From Corynebacterium pseudotuberculosis (GTDB lineage: Bacteria > Actinomycetota > Actinomycetes > Mycobacteriales > Mycobacteriaceae), in assembly GCF_002155265.1 (NCBI RefSeq), contig NZ_CP021251.1:186001-250000 (forward strand): a stretch of 64,000 nucleotides of DNA, given 5' to 3'. A program made the translations under genes and the position numbers. This document shows positions 1-9,166 of this stretch, in pieces (position 1 is the first letter of the stretch; each line of letters starts with the position of its first letter). Below the pieces are notes generated by a model. The model worked only from the letters and a program-made list of their open reading frames with translations, ran no database searches and was not told the DNA's origin.

Positions 1-81
1 GAGCGCGTGTACTGGTACTGGACGCAGGTTGACGCGAACCTTGGTGCGGAAATTAAGCGTGTCTTTGCCACCAAGAAGTAA
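1..81 (+). CDS. C-terminal end of a truncated protein, possibly a corynomycolyltransferase
   Basis: The window opens inside a reading frame that runs to TAA at 79-81 and gives 26 residues (starting ERVYWYWTQVD, ending RVFATKK). Mycolyltransferases of the antigen-85/Cmt type end in a His-Trp/Tyr-Trp segment followed by an amphipathic helix, and the VYWYW-TQVDANLGAEIK pattern is compatible with that. The catalytic part lies outside the window, so the family is a guess. A strong terminator follows 25 bases after the stop. Confidence 0.4.
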   Translation, partial: ERVYWYWTQVDANLGAEIKRVFATKK

Positions 82-105
82 CAACTAAGCATTTAAGCTT
101 TACGA

Positions 106-156
106 CGCCTACCCCTTCGAGCTTCCCTGTGAAGTTTGAAGGGGTAGGCGTTTTTT
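106..156 (+). terminator. Rho-independent terminator of the first gene
   Basis: A perfect 13-bp stem, 106-118 pairing with 138-150, encloses a 19-nt loop and is followed by six T at 151-156. It lies just after the truncated gene. Confidence 0.9.
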
Positions 157-415
157 GGTTTGGGAAACGCAAAAATTGGCGCAATCGTGTCAGAAGTGTA
201 AAAATACCCCATTTATTAATATAGCAATAATCTTAAATATTGTTTTACTGGGGAAATTCTTTTAGTAAATGGCTAATTTACCCTATTTTAGGTAGTAAAA
301 ATTCAAAACAAGTACAGGGCAAGTCTCATCGTGTTAGCTTCCATTTAAACAAAACTTCTTTATTAGGTGAGGTGCGCATGTTTCGAGCCATCTATCTGCT
401 GCTTTGAGGAATCAC
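157..415. other. AT-rich intergenic stretch without a recognisable gene
   Basis: This segment is clearly richer in A+T than the flanking core genes (runs such as ATTTATTAATATAGC). It contains many stops in all frames. An ATG at 378 opens only a nine-residue frame. I see no RNA gene or clear promoter. Confidence 0.5.
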
Positions 416-723
416 GTGCAGCCAAACTCGCTGGTGCGGCCGTCGCACCTCCTGCCCGATGCTGATTGCAAAGTTATTGAAGCGCCCAATGGCAGGGACT
501 ATAGATTAGCTATTGGAAAGTAAAGGCAAGTGACGTTTTGGATCTGATAACGAGACGGGATCCGTCCTCGGAGGTTGCAAATCCTCAGGTAAAAAAGGTC
601 GTAATTTTGCAAAAGACCAGAAGAATAGGGTTCTTGAACATTTAGTTGATGGAAGAAGCCTCTTTACCTCCTGCAGCAAAGAAAGCAATTGCTGAGTTTG
701 CATTGCAGCGTGCAAAACAGTGA
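416..723 (+). pseudogene. Decayed coding remnant, possibly a toxin C-terminus
   Basis: Three short overlapping frames each read like protein but none is a whole gene. 416-523 (GTG start) encodes 35 residues including LPDADCKVIEAPNGRDY. 576-695 encodes SGKKGRNFAKDQKNRVLEHL. 649-723 encodes MEEASLPPAAKKAIAEFALQ and stops at TGA 721-723. The lysine/glycine-rich GKKGRNF-AKDQKNRV stretch resembles the linker that often precedes nuclease domains in polymorphic toxins; this is a weak similarity recalled from family patterns. Its place directly upstream of unknown genes would fit a dead toxin left next to immunity-type genes. The frame changes show it is no longer functional. Confidence 0.4.
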
Positions 724-748
724 ATTCATAAAATGGGAGCTGGTTATT

Positions 749-1450
749 TTGGAATTTAAAGAAGATATTTTCCCTGAGCATAAGGATAAAATTGGTGGCC
801 TTGTTCAGTTTGTGAATCTTCCATATGAGAGCGCCGTTGAGTATGCATGGGATCAATTAAACGTGAACCAGGGGACGACTCGAAAGTTTCCCTCTAGATA
901 TGATTTAACAGTAAAATCGGGAGATTTTGTTAATGCGATTCCGCAAGGTGGAAGGGTATTTATAACTGTAGAGACGGAGAATCCGCGTTGGATAGCGGTT
1001 ATGGGGGTTAATGAGCTTGCGGACTCTGCGATTGCATTTCTTCCTAGGAACCGCGCTTTTGGAGGACTGATCTTCCCAATTGTCAAAAACTCTGAGGTTG
1101 TATCGGTTAGTCAAGCTTCAGATTACAATTCCTGTAGCTTTGATTATTCAAAACTTGATTACCCTTGGGGCGGCTATTTTGGTGAAGGAGATTTTTATAT
1201 TAATCCAGCCAGGCTCAGTATTTTTTGTGAAAATGTAGAGGGCTGGCATTTTGAAAGGTCATCGAATGATGAGCGCGGGGAAAACGACGTAATATTCGAT
1301 TTTGAAGAGCCTGAATTTTATAGTTGTCGTTTGAAAAAAGAGCGATTCAATCCAGATATGATGCTTCGTTATTTGGACCGTCTGGATATAAGATTGCGTG
1401 ATTTGAATTTTTATTCAGGCAGAATGACTATTCTGCAAAGGGCTGACTAA
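749..1450 (+). CDS. Hypothetical protein, first gene of the unknown cluster
   Basis: I do not recognise the family. The TTG at 749 is chosen because GGGAG at 735-739 lies nine bases upstream; in-frame upstream starts (TTG 689, GTG 710) overlap the decayed remnant and lack a ribosome binding site. The protein has about 233 residues and is acidic and soluble, with no signal peptide or membrane segment, and is rich in aromatic residues (for example DYPWGGYFGEGDFY). It ends two bases before the next gene, so it is probably co-translated with it. Codon use is more A+T-rich than in the core genes downstream, which suggests acquired DNA. The size, solubility and position after a possible toxin remnant would suit an immunity protein, but no motif proves that. 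Confidence 0.6.
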   Translation: MEFKEDIFPEHKDKIGGLVQFVNLPYESAVEYAWDQLNVNQGTTRKFPSRYDLTVKSGDFVNAIPQGGRVFITVETENPRWIAVMGVNELADSAIAFLPRNRAFGGLIFPIVKNSEVVSVSQASDYNSCSFDYSKLDYPWGGYFGEGDFYINPARLSIFCENVEGWHFERSSNDERGENDVIFDFEEPEFYSCRLKKERFNPDMMLRYLDRLDIRLRDLNFYSGRMTILQRAD

Positions 1451-1452
1451 TA

Positions 1453-2402
1453 ATGTCAATAGTTGATATGCGGAAAACGCAGCCGTTAGATTCTCAAATC
1501 TATTATATAAATATGTCTTTTGATCAGCTCATGGGGTATGTCCGTGAATACATAGACGGCCTTGATGATCAATTTCCAGCGACTTTATTTGAAGTGGGTA
1601 GGGGGGACGTGAGAAATGGCTACATCTACAGCGCGGCTGGGAATACGGGAATGTCTTAATCCAGGAAGTGGCCAATCCGGATTGGGTTGCGATTATTGAT
1701 CCTTACATTGACCATACGATGTCGTATTTCTCGGAGGTTAATCGGCCAAATTACGTCTTGCTGGGAGCCGGTTCAACGATGTATTCCAGTATTGAGAAAA
1801 TAAGCGATGCTGATGGATTTGGAATGCCTCAAACTTTCTCCGTGATCGCATGCGCAATCTTCCTGAAGGACCCTTTCTTTCCTGCTCATGGAAGATTACG
1901 TCCTACTTTTTTGTCGTGCAGCTGGGGGCCGCATGTTGAGGCGGGGTGGCTCTCTGTAGAACAAAGTAGGTTTTATGACGATGTTCGGAGATCCCTGTGG
2001 GCATCGAATGAGCTCGGTACGCAGGGGCTCACTAAGTTCGCAGTGAACTTATGGCCTGAAAAAGAAAAAACTTTCGGACGGAAGACATATAACCATCTTG
2101 ATCTCGATTGGAATGGATGGGGACCCGATCCCACTTTCCGCCCTGATCCTCAGCGTCCGGTGTATGAGTGGTTTAACCATCGTGTTGTTGATGGCTGGGG
2201 AAAAAATTTGGGTTTAGAAGTCTTTGACACCAAATTCCATGTAGGTCGGCAGGCAATATTTAAAAAAATGCAGCGTAAAGATAATCCATATATCAATGCA
2301 CCATTGCTGTATGAAGATTTTCGCCCGTTTGAAGAACGTCAGAAAATGATGGGCTTTAGCCCTGACCATATGCAATGGTTGGTCGAACAGGGATTGTACT
2401 GA
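1453..2402 (+). pseudogene. Hypothetical protein with a frameshift at a G6 tract
   Basis: The first part starts at ATG 1453 (MSIVDMRKTQPLDSQIYYIN) and stops at TAA 1657-1659. The rest continues in another frame to TGA 2400-2402. That second frame is open from 1602, immediately after a run of six G at 1601-1606. A one-base change in this tract would join FEVGR directly to EKWLHLQRGWEYGNVLIQEV and give one protein of about 315 residues. Alternatively the downstream part could restart at GTG 1668, five bases after AGGAA. The C-terminal part is rich in Trp, Tyr and Pro and lacks membrane segments. Family not recognised. A sequencing error or phase variation in the homopolymer is possible. Confidence 0.55.
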
Positions 2403-2416
2403 GAGAACAAGAGAAA

Positions 2417-3040
2417 ATGGCTAAGTGGAATAACGGTTCTATTGGAATTGATGTCTGCGCGGATCAAGAGCTTTTTGTTCCCACCGCAGCATCATTATCC
2501 TCTGCTCCCGGGCATGTGACTATTTCAGATTCCGCAGCAGAATCTTTAGAAGATCAGATCGTTGAAGGCGATATGGCTGAGATTGTTGAGGTCATTGACT
2601 CTTTTGCGGCTTGCTCGGTAGCGGAGGCTGCGCAATCGTTTGGTTTGCCGGAGTCGGGATACTTTGAAGCAGTTAGGCCGGGTTCTCATGCCAGGTATCC
2701 CGCTGCCGAAGAAACAGATAGTGAACTCGCCGATCTTGCGGGGATCTCCGTAGAAATTGGGGGTTTCTCCTGGAGCGCAGTGTTGTTTACTCGGTGGGAA
2801 GGCTGCGTAAATGTTGCCCTGCCATGGGAACTTGCTCGGATGCTCTACTTCTGGAACAAGAGGTGGGGGATGGAGTTGGTGGCGCTTTCAGAAGATACTG
2901 AAGCCACAATGCTGGTTCACGTGAGTGAGCCGGGAAAAAACCGTGAGGAGATCGTCGCAACGCTCGCAGCTGCGGGCGACGAACTTGTTGTTATTCCGGG
3001 GTCACACGGCTCTCTGATATTGAAAGTATGGTGGGACTAG
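2417..3040 (+). CDS. Hypothetical protein, possibly DUF4253-like
   Basis: ATG 2417 is preferred (MAKWNNGSIGIDVCADQELF) because AGAACAAGAG precedes it and the longer frame would overlap the previous gene. The product has about 207 residues, is acidic and soluble, and has no signal peptide. The C-terminal stretch YFWNKRWGMELVALSEDT, followed by a Glu-rich helix, recalls DUF4253 proteins, where a substrate-free WxxxYGAELV segment is common; this is an unverified resemblance. It overlaps the start of the YbjN gene by 13 bases, implying translational coupling. Base composition moves back to the core average within this gene. Confidence 0.6.
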   Translation: MAKWNNGSIGIDVCADQELFVPTAASLSSAPGHVTISDSAAESLEDQIVEGDMAEIVEVIDSFAACSVAEAAQSFGLPESGYFEAVRPGSHARYPAAEETDSELADLAGISVEIGGFSWSAVLFTRWEGCVNVALPWELARMLYFWNKRWGMELVALSEDTEATMLVHVSEPGKNREEIVATLAAAGDELVVIPGSHGSLILKVWWD

Positions 3041-3984
3041 TGGGATTTTTTGGGTTTGGAAAGAAGAAACAGCAGCAGCCGCAGACTCCGGTGATCCGGA
3101 TGGCGCTTATGGCGCTGGGATACTCCACAGATATTGCCCCCGACGGCAACGGTGGAGAAGTGAACGTGGTGACGCTGGGAGACCTGACGGTTTACTTTTG
3201 GAATGATCCCAGCCTGTATCACGCGCAAATCGAATGGCCGTTAACCTTCGGCCAAGAAGACACTATGCATGCGGTGGTGGGCGCACACATGCTGAACGTG
3301 AATTCCTCTACCGGTGTCTTCCGCGTAGATACCTCTAAAGGACACACAGCAGTTGTGTGCCGCACGTGGCTACGCGCCGAGGACGGAGCAACGTTTGATC
3401 AGTATCTTCGTTTTGTTCAGGCGGCGCTTCAGGACGTGTTGCCCGAGGCTTCAGCACTATATGACGACATGTTTGGGACAAACTTTGAGGTTCCAGAGCC
3501 ACCTGAGCAGCACCCGCTCTTCGCAGAAATTCCAGCTCACCTAGACACTCCGAAATTTGAGACACCAGAGGTAACAGCGGATCGGATTGCGGCGCTGTAC
3601 TCGGGGACGGTATCTGAAAATACTGCACATATGACCGTGAAAGGTCGGGAATTTGTCGCAGAGGTTCATACAGCGGAAACCCCAACAGGATCCGCCCGCG
3701 TCCTGGAGATCTCCAGCTTTAAAGATCTGCCAGCCAGCGGTCCTAACGATATCGCAGCGCTGATAAACGCAACGGCACAGTTCAACGACTCCATGGACCT
3801 CATCTGTGCTGTTCTCGATGAAGAGGGGCAAAAAGTAGCGTCGGAGAATCTGGGGCAGCCTGCAGCGCGGATGGTTATTCGCGCGCGTTGCGACGCCACC
3901 GTGGGGCTCTCAGATTCCCAACTCAAAGGCTATGTCGATGAGGCGATGCACACCATCGCAGGCCTGCTCAAAGCCATTAATTAG
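3028..3984 (+). CDS. YbjN-domain protein
   Basis: 318 residues from ATG 3028; GTG 3031 or 3040 are alternative starts. The N-terminus (GFFGFGKKKQQQPQTPV) is a flexible basic leader. Two alpha/beta segments follow, about 25-150 and 185-318. The pattern LGDLTVYFWNDPSLYHAQIEW and the ending YVDEAMHTIAGLLKAIN match the YbjN/type III-chaperone-like fold found in many actinobacterial proteins of unknown role, proposed to be chaperone- or sensor-like. It is the last gene of the 749-3984 cluster and converges on the ABC ATPase gene. Specific function unknown. Confidence 0.65.
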   Translation: MVGLVGFFGFGKKKQQQPQTPVIRMALMALGYSTDIAPDGNGGEVNVVTLGDLTVYFWNDPSLYHAQIEWPLTFGQEDTMHAVVGAHMLNVNSSTGVFRVDTSKGHTAVVCRTWLRAEDGATFDQYLRFVQAALQDVLPEASALYDDMFGTNFEVPEPPEQHPLFAEIPAHLDTPKFETPEVTADRIAALYSGTVSENTAHMTVKGREFVAEVHTAETPTGSARVLEISSFKDLPASGPNDIAALINATAQFNDSMDLICAVLDEEGQKVASENLGQPAARMVIRARCDATVGLSDSQLKGYVDEAMHTIAGLLKAIN

Positions 3985-3986
3985 AA

Positions 3987-4016
3987 CTATCCCTGGTTTA
4001 GTGCGCCTCTAAGAAG
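3987..4016. repeat. Dispersed 30-bp repeat, copy 1
   Basis: This 30-bp segment matches 10765-10794 at 26 of 30 positions; all four differences are C/T transitions. The shared core is AGTGCGCCTCTAAGAAG. It lies between convergent genes. The similarity continues loosely for about 15 more bases (GCCGGA is shared). Confidence 0.75.
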
Positions 4017-4037
4017 TAGCAGCTCGCCGGAAGTAGC

Positions 4038-5090
4038 CTAGGCAGGAAGCACCCACATTTTCTCTAGGTCGCAGTGGATGAGGACTTCGTCGCCAATCGC
4101 GGCGAATGCCAGCTCGTTGTCCGGCGAACAGTGCAACACGATGCGTCCCTGTGATGTTTCGATGGCCACCTCGTGGTGGTCGCCCATGTAGATATTGCGG
4201 ATCACCTGGCCCGTTGCACCCATCAGGTGGCGAGCCTGATGGCCAGTCGGGGTGGCCGTGGCACTCGTGGGATAACCCACCACTACCATCGCATCATCAG
4301 AATGTAGATCAGGGTGGGCATCGATCATCAGGTTGGCACCCAAGGCGGTGACCGCAGCGGTGGCAGTGCCAAAGGGGGAGTAGGTGACAGCGCCGGTGGT
4401 AGGGACAAAAATCGAGGCACCAAGATGCCGCGCAATATCCAAACAAGCAGGCTGCTCACGCATATCCTGCGGTGAAGCATCTTGGATAATCTCCCCACGG
4501 GAGAGGAAAATAATCCGATCGGCGATAGAAAACGCCTCGTTGATGTCATGGGTAACGTAGAACGTGGTACAACCCAAGCGGCGGTGCGTCCGCAAAATCT
4601 GGCTCTTGAGTTGCTCGGAAGAGTACGTATCCACGTGAGCCAGAGGTTCGTCGAAAGACATTAATGTTGGTTGTTTAATCAGCGCGCGGGCAAGCGCAAC
4701 CTTCTGCTGCTGACCAGTGGATAATTGATGCGGGTAGCGCAGCGCAAGATGATCGATACCAAGGCTGAGCATAGCAACGTGCGTCCCAGAATCCCCAGCA
4801 AACCGAATATTGTCCTCCACCGTCATGTGTGGGAACAACGAGGGCTGATCCATCATCATGGCAATCGGGCGCTGGTGCGGTGGGAGCCCCGAAAGAGACT
4901 CCCCATCCACCTCAACAACCCCCGTGGCGGGAATCAAACCAGCCAACGCACGCAATAATGTGGACTTGCCAGCCCCGGAGCGCCCGAGGATCACAATGAG
5001 CTCACCAGGATCGGCATCCAAAGAGACATTGTTTAACAGCTGCGTCCCGCGACTAGTCACACTGAGATTCTGAATATGTACTAACGCCAT
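4038..5090 (-). CDS. ABC transporter ATP-binding protein, FbpC/AfuC type
   Basis: 350 residues. Walker A is GRSGAGKST (about 36-44), the signature LSTGQQQKVALARAL is near residue 120, Walker B is LMSFDEP, and the switch His is in FYVTHD. The C-terminal part from about 235 is a TOBE-like regulatory domain, as in FbpC, AfuC and PotA ATPases. It would power import of the ligand captured by the binding protein at 6632-7633. Its ATG overlaps the end of the permease gene by 10 bases, so it is the third gene of a binding protein-permease-ATPase operon. FbpC homologues are usually labelled iron(III) transporters. The adjacent glpT and two-component genes argue for a phosphorylated organic substrate as in AfuABC. 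The protein itself looks intact. Confidence 0.85.
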   Translation of the reverse strand: MALVHIQNLSVTSRGTQLLNNVSLDADPGELIVILGRSGAGKSTLLRALAGLIPATGVVEVDGESLSGLPPHQRPIAMMMDQPSLFPHMTVEDNIRFAGDSGTHVAMLSLGIDHLALRYPHQLSTGQQQKVALARALIKQPTLMSFDEPLAHVDTYSSEQLKSQILRTHRRLGCTTFYVTHDINEAFSIADRIIFLSRGEIIQDASPQDMREQPACLDIARHLGASIFVPTTGAVTYSPFGTATAAVTALGANLMIDAHPDLHSDDAMVVVGYPTSATATPTGHQARHLMGATGQVIRNIYMGDHHEVAIETSQGRIVLHCSPDNELAFAAIGDEVLIHCDLEKMWVLPA

Positions 5091-6635
5091 GGTGTTACCT
5101 GTTTCCTAGCGAAGGCACCCAGACCCACGCCATTAATGCTCACAACGATAGCCCCGGCAAGGGACACGATAAAAAGAGACACAGTCATGCTGATGTAGAG
5201 CGCTGCGGGGTAGTTGGCGGCGTCGAGAAGCGTAAAAAGGCGCAGCATAAGAAGGGGAGTATCGGGCGAACCGACCCACAACAATGGCATCGCCAGCACC
5301 GACGCATTAGAAAAGACCATCAAAAAGCCCAAAATGACCACATTTGTTGAGCGCGGCAACACAATCGACGCCACCGCGCGCAGCGGGCTAACGCCTTGCA
5401 ATAAGGACACCATATACTCCGAACGCGACATCAATGGCCCAATATAGACCATCAAAAAATACGTCATAGCCAGCGAAGTTGGCAGACACGCCAGTAACAC
5501 CAGGCTTAACGACGCCCACGGCCCATGCACTCCCGGATGATGCGCAGTAATCCGCAGGCCGCAACCAATCGCAGCTCCCGGCAGCAACGCTAACAACGCA
5601 AACACCGCGTCGATACTACGATGGCCCAACCGCCCCCACCGTAGGCCGCATGAACGCCGTGCCCCCAATGCAACCGCCGACAACAACAAGGAACACAGCA
5701 GCACTAAAAACGCCAAGCCCACCGTGTTCACCACTGCATTACCCATAGGCGTCTCTGAACCGTGCACAAACCCGCGATAAGCCGCGACCACTACAAATAA
5801 CCCCGCCACCGCGCCCAATAGACGCAGTACCATTTGTGGTGCACGCACCTGTGCGCCTACGGCATGATGCGGCTGACCCGGGGTATCGATAGTGCGGTGA
5901 AGTAACTCAACCAATGCCGGGTTACCGCGCAACAAACGCATATACGTTAGTCCTGCCACAACCACTGCAAGCGCTACCGGTAGGGTGAGCGCCAACGCCG
6001 TCCACGCCTGATCGCTCTGGAACCACACTCGCGTTGCCGCCAAGGAGGCCCGCGGCGCCATCACATTCGGGGTGACAGGATCGGACAATGCCGCACTGAA
6101 AATAAACGCACCGAGGGCCGGAGCAAACAACACCAAACGCGGTTGGTATACTGTGCGGAACAATGCCCAGCCGTGAAGGCCAGCCACCCGAGCCGCATCA
6201 ACCTCGCGGGGAGACACAGAACGCAGTGCAGTGCGTTGTCCGAAGTACACCAACGGAGTAAAAGCCATCGTAAAAGTGAACAACAGCGGCATAAGGCCCG
6301 AAAAATTGCATTGTGAACAGAGCTGAATGCCGGTGCGGCCCACAATAGTCTTCCAGTCAGCGCCAATAACAAAATGCGGGATAGTGAGCTGGAATAACAA
6401 GATGACGTCTAGGAGCACCACGGAGGCGCGAGAAAACTGTGCTGCTGCCAACGCTCCCAACGTGCCAATGCACAGTGCCAATATAAGTTGTGCACAATGC
6501 AATGCTGCTGCTTAATGCGATGGAGTGTACTGCTACTACGCCCATATCGGCTGTGCTGAACAGCATGGCATAGGGGATGCCCACGGCAACAGCGGCTATC
6601 ACCGCTACCGAAAAAATCCACAACCCAGTCCTCAT
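5081..6635 (-). pseudogene. ABC transporter permease, two-domain FbpB/AfuB type, frameshifted
   Basis: The gene starts at ATG 6635, which overlaps the binding-protein stop as ATGA. It reads MRTGLWIFSVAVIAAVAVG and continues to about 6490, where the frame is lost. The rest (HCAQLILALCIGTLGALAAA onward, about 470 residues) is open in the next frame to TAG 5081. Both parts are strongly hydrophobic, with about 12 membrane segments in total, the usual double-permease layout. The ATP-coupling EAA-like loops are visible as DAARVAGLHGWALFRTVYQP and YMVSLLQGVSPLRAVASIVLP. A one-base shift between about 6485 and 6510 explains the break. If real, the transporter is dead or needs frameshifting; a sequencing error is the alternative. 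Confidence 0.8.
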
Positions 6636-7633
6636 ATGCGCCGCTCCGAAAACCAGCTCATCCACTGTTCACGCTCAGAATCGGCAACCGTTGGATCGAC
6701 TGCAACAATGCCGTGTGAGTCTTTCAAGCGCGTAGAAATATTGTCCGCAACCAAATTGTTTGTAGGAATCTGCGGCAATCCTGCTCTTAGAGCAGAAGTT
6801 TGGCCCGACGGCGATAACAACCAATTCATCACCTCATACGCCGCCGACTTAGTATGTCTCTGCACCACTACGCCACCAGAGGCAATCTCAAATGACGTTC
6901 CTTCTGCAGGGTAAGATATCTCCATATCCCGTCCCAAACGCGTGGTCTTATTTTGACAATACGGCTCATAAGAAATCGCCACTGCAGCTTCACCGTGCGC
7001 TACCACGTCACTAGGCGCATTACCTGATCGTGTAAAACGATCTACATTATCCACAATCCTGGCAATCTGTTCTTGAGACAATCCGGCTGCCTGCATGCTC
7101 AGCAACATCGCATATCCAGTTCCAGAGGACACTGGTGACGGCGCCGATACCCAACCGCGTAGCTCAGGGCGCATCACGTCTGCCCACGAACGCGGAACTG
7201 GAACCCCTAAGCGGTCCAATGCATCACGATCACTGCACACACTCAACACCGACGCATACACCCCAAACCACCGATTTTGTGGATCTTTAAACTGCGCCGG
7301 AATAGCGTCCGCCGCTGGCAAATCCGCTGCCTGCAATAGACCCAACCGGGCAGCCAGGCGATAATTCTCCGAGGGTCCCCCAACCCAGACATCAAATTCA
7401 TGAGACCCCGTCTGCAGCCGCTTCAATGCTTCCTGGGTGGGCAGACTAACGTAACGAACCTTCAGTCCCAGCTCATGGGCAATATCATGCTTCCACTGCT
7501 CACACACTGTTACATCATTCGAGCACATGATAGTCACAGCAGTTTTTGTAGGAAACAAAGTCCGATACACCGTAACCGCTGACACTATCGCCACAACGCA
7601 GACAGCAAGCAATCGCAGCCATCTAGATAACAC
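6632..7633 (-). CDS. Periplasmic-type substrate-binding protein, AfuA/FbpA/PgtC type
   Basis: 333 residues from GTG 7633, with AAGGAG seven bases upstream. An N-terminal hydrophobic segment (LLAVCVVAIVSAVTVYRTLF) acts as an anchor; no lipobox cysteine is seen. The core has the type 2 binding-protein fold of the iron/organophosphate cluster: FDVWVGGPSENYRLAARLGLL, the hinge SWADVMRPELRGWVSAPSPVSSGTG, and ending in APLL-like repeats. The family includes FbpA (Fe3+), AfuA (hexose phosphates) and the sensor-type proteins PgtC and HptA. The paired tyrosines typical of FbpA iron binding are not obvious. It is followed by permease and ATPase with overlapping ends. Organophosphate capture or sensing is inferred from the neighbouring glpT and two-component genes. 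Confidence 0.8.
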   Translation of the reverse strand: MLSRWLRLLAVCVVAIVSAVTVYRTLFPTKTAVTIMCSNDVTVCEQWKHDIAHELGLKVRYVSLPTQEALKRLQTGSHEFDVWVGGPSENYRLAARLGLLQAADLPAADAIPAQFKDPQNRWFGVYASVLSVCSDRDALDRLGVPVPRSWADVMRPELRGWVSAPSPVSSGTGYAMLLSMQAAGLSQEQIARIVDNVDRFTRSGNAPSDVVAHGEAAVAISYEPYCQNKTTRLGRDMEISYPAEGTSFEIASGGVVVQRHTKSAAYEVMNWLLSPSGQTSALRAGLPQIPTNNLVADNISTRLKDSHGIVAVDPTVADSEREQWMSWFSERRI

Positions 7634-7667
7634 TATGGTTCTCCTTCGCGTCTACGCTCAACGATAA

Positions 7668-7700
7668 CAAAAGCGCTGGGAATGACTCCCCAGCGCTTTT
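7668..7700 (-). terminator. Terminator downstream of glpT
   Basis: A nine-bp perfect stem (AGCGCTGGG 7672-7680 with 7689-7697) has an eight-nt loop and, on the minus strand, is followed by TTTTGTT. It ends 13 bases downstream of the glpT stop and separates glpT from the ABC operon. Confidence 0.85.
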
Positions 7701-7712
7701 CCTCATTAGGAG

Positions 7713-9083
7713 CTACACGCCCTGCTCAAGCTGCAAAGCGCGATCATGTACCAGCTTCTTCTCCTCACGCCAGATCACCTGGAAAATAACCAGAATCAAA
7801 ACGGTAAAGACCAAGAACACAATAAACGTAACATTCCAACCAGCGAACTTAACCAAGAAGCCCACGCCCGTAGAAGCTAGCGTGGCGCCCAACAGGTATC
7901 CGAACAAGCCCGTGAAACCAGCAGCAGTACCTGCCACATTACGAGGAGAAAGGTCCAAGGCTTGCAGACCGATCAGACCCACTGGGCCATAAATGAAGCC
8001 ACCGATAAGAGCCACAAAGATCACCATTAGCCAGAACGGTGTGCCCACGGGGGCCAACCAGTATGCAGCAATAGACAAACCAGCGCCTAGCGTGAACAAC
8101 GAAATAGCAGCAGAACGATTGCCCTTAAACATGTTGTCTGACAACCAACCACACAGCACGGTGCCAATAAAGCCAGCCAACTCAAAGGCAGCAAAACCAA
8201 TCAAACCGCTACCAATACTCATATGGTGCTGCTCGGACAAATAGGTGGTAATCCAGTGCAAAACACCATAACGCAAGGCATAAACAAACACATTTGCAAT
8301 GGCCAACAGCATGATAATGCGATTGTGCAAAATATGCTTGAATACCAAATCCTTTGTGGAAATCTTCTCGCCCGTATCCTCCGCAACCTTGGCCGGATCG
8401 TTGCGGTAGTCGTCGATAGGCGGCAAGCCAACAGATTGTGGATTATCACGGATCAGGAAGAACGCAACCACCGCAACCAACAACGCAACCAAAGCAGGAA
8501 GCCAGTACGCAGCACGCCAGTTCTGTCCCGTGATGCTCAAACCAATACCGACGAGGATCGGCAGCCCAAAAGCACCCAAATTGTGAGAGGTATTCCACAA
8601 TGAACCCTTCCAACCGCGCTCACTTGTAGAGAACCACTGCACCACGATGCGGCCACAAGGAGGGTAACCCATGCCCTGGAACCAGCCATTTAGGAACATC
8701 ACCGTAGCAAATAGACCCACGCTGGCGGACACCCACGGCGCAAACGCAACTATCAAGTTCATCAGCGCGGACAAAGCCAAGCCCAACGGCAAGAAGTAAC
8801 GCGCATTGGAACGATCCGAAACCATGGCACTAAAGAACTTAGAAAGGCCATAGCTCACCAGCACAGCGTTGCCGATAATGCCGATCGCCGGCTTATCAAT
8901 CGCACCGCTTTCATCAATAAGCAATGGGGCAATCGCTGAAATATTATTACGGATCAAATAAAAACCCGCATATCCCAAGAAAATACCCATGAACACCTGC
9001 AGGCGCATCCGTGGGTAGATGCGGTCCGCCTGCTCCGCCGGCAACGGAGCCGCAGGACCGGGGGCTTGCAACCAAGCAAACAT
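7713..9083 (-). CDS. glpT: Glycerol-3-phosphate/organophosphate:phosphate antiporter, GlpT family
   Basis: 456 residues from ATG 9083, which has AAAGGAG eight bases upstream; the longer frame to 9119 has no site. It has twelve membrane segments with a central loop near residue 220-255. Diagnostic stretches are shared with the GlpT/UhpC branch: LIRNN in helix 1, SDRSNARYFLPLGL, GWFQGMGYPPCGR and RDNPQSVGLPPIDDY. These motifs fit GlpT better than UhpT. The family exchanges inorganic phosphate for organophosphates across the inner membrane. The gene lies downstream of the two-component genes and a repeat operator, so it is probably their target. Exact substrate is inferred, not proven. Confidence 0.85.
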   Translation of the reverse strand: MFAWLQAPGPAAPLPAEQADRIYPRMRLQVFMGIFLGYAGFYLIRNNISAIAPLLIDESGAIDKPAIGIIGNAVLVSYGLSKFFSAMVSDRSNARYFLPLGLALSALMNLIVAFAPWVSASVGLFATVMFLNGWFQGMGYPPCGRIVVQWFSTSERGWKGSLWNTSHNLGAFGLPILVGIGLSITGQNWRAAYWLPALVALLVAVVAFFLIRDNPQSVGLPPIDDYRNDPAKVAEDTGEKISTKDLVFKHILHNRIIMLLAIANVFVYALRYGVLHWITTYLSEQHHMSIGSGLIGFAAFELAGFIGTVLCGWLSDNMFKGNRSAAISLFTLGAGLSIAAYWLAPVGTPFWLMVIFVALIGGFIYGPVGLIGLQALDLSPRNVAGTAAGFTGLFGYLLGATLASTGVGFLVKFAGWNVTFIVFLVFTVLILVIFQVIWREEKKLVHDRALQLEQGV

Positions 9084-9166
9084 ACGAGGCACTCCTTTGT
9101 GCACAATCATTTTTATCAACTAGCTTCGATTGTGCTCTGAGCTCGGTAACCATAGTGCCCGTAGCG

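Noticed and set aside
9098..9107. TTGTGCACAA palindrome just upstream of the glpT start
   Set aside because: The two CRP-like halves touch without the six-base spacer; it lies in the leader and is probably chance.
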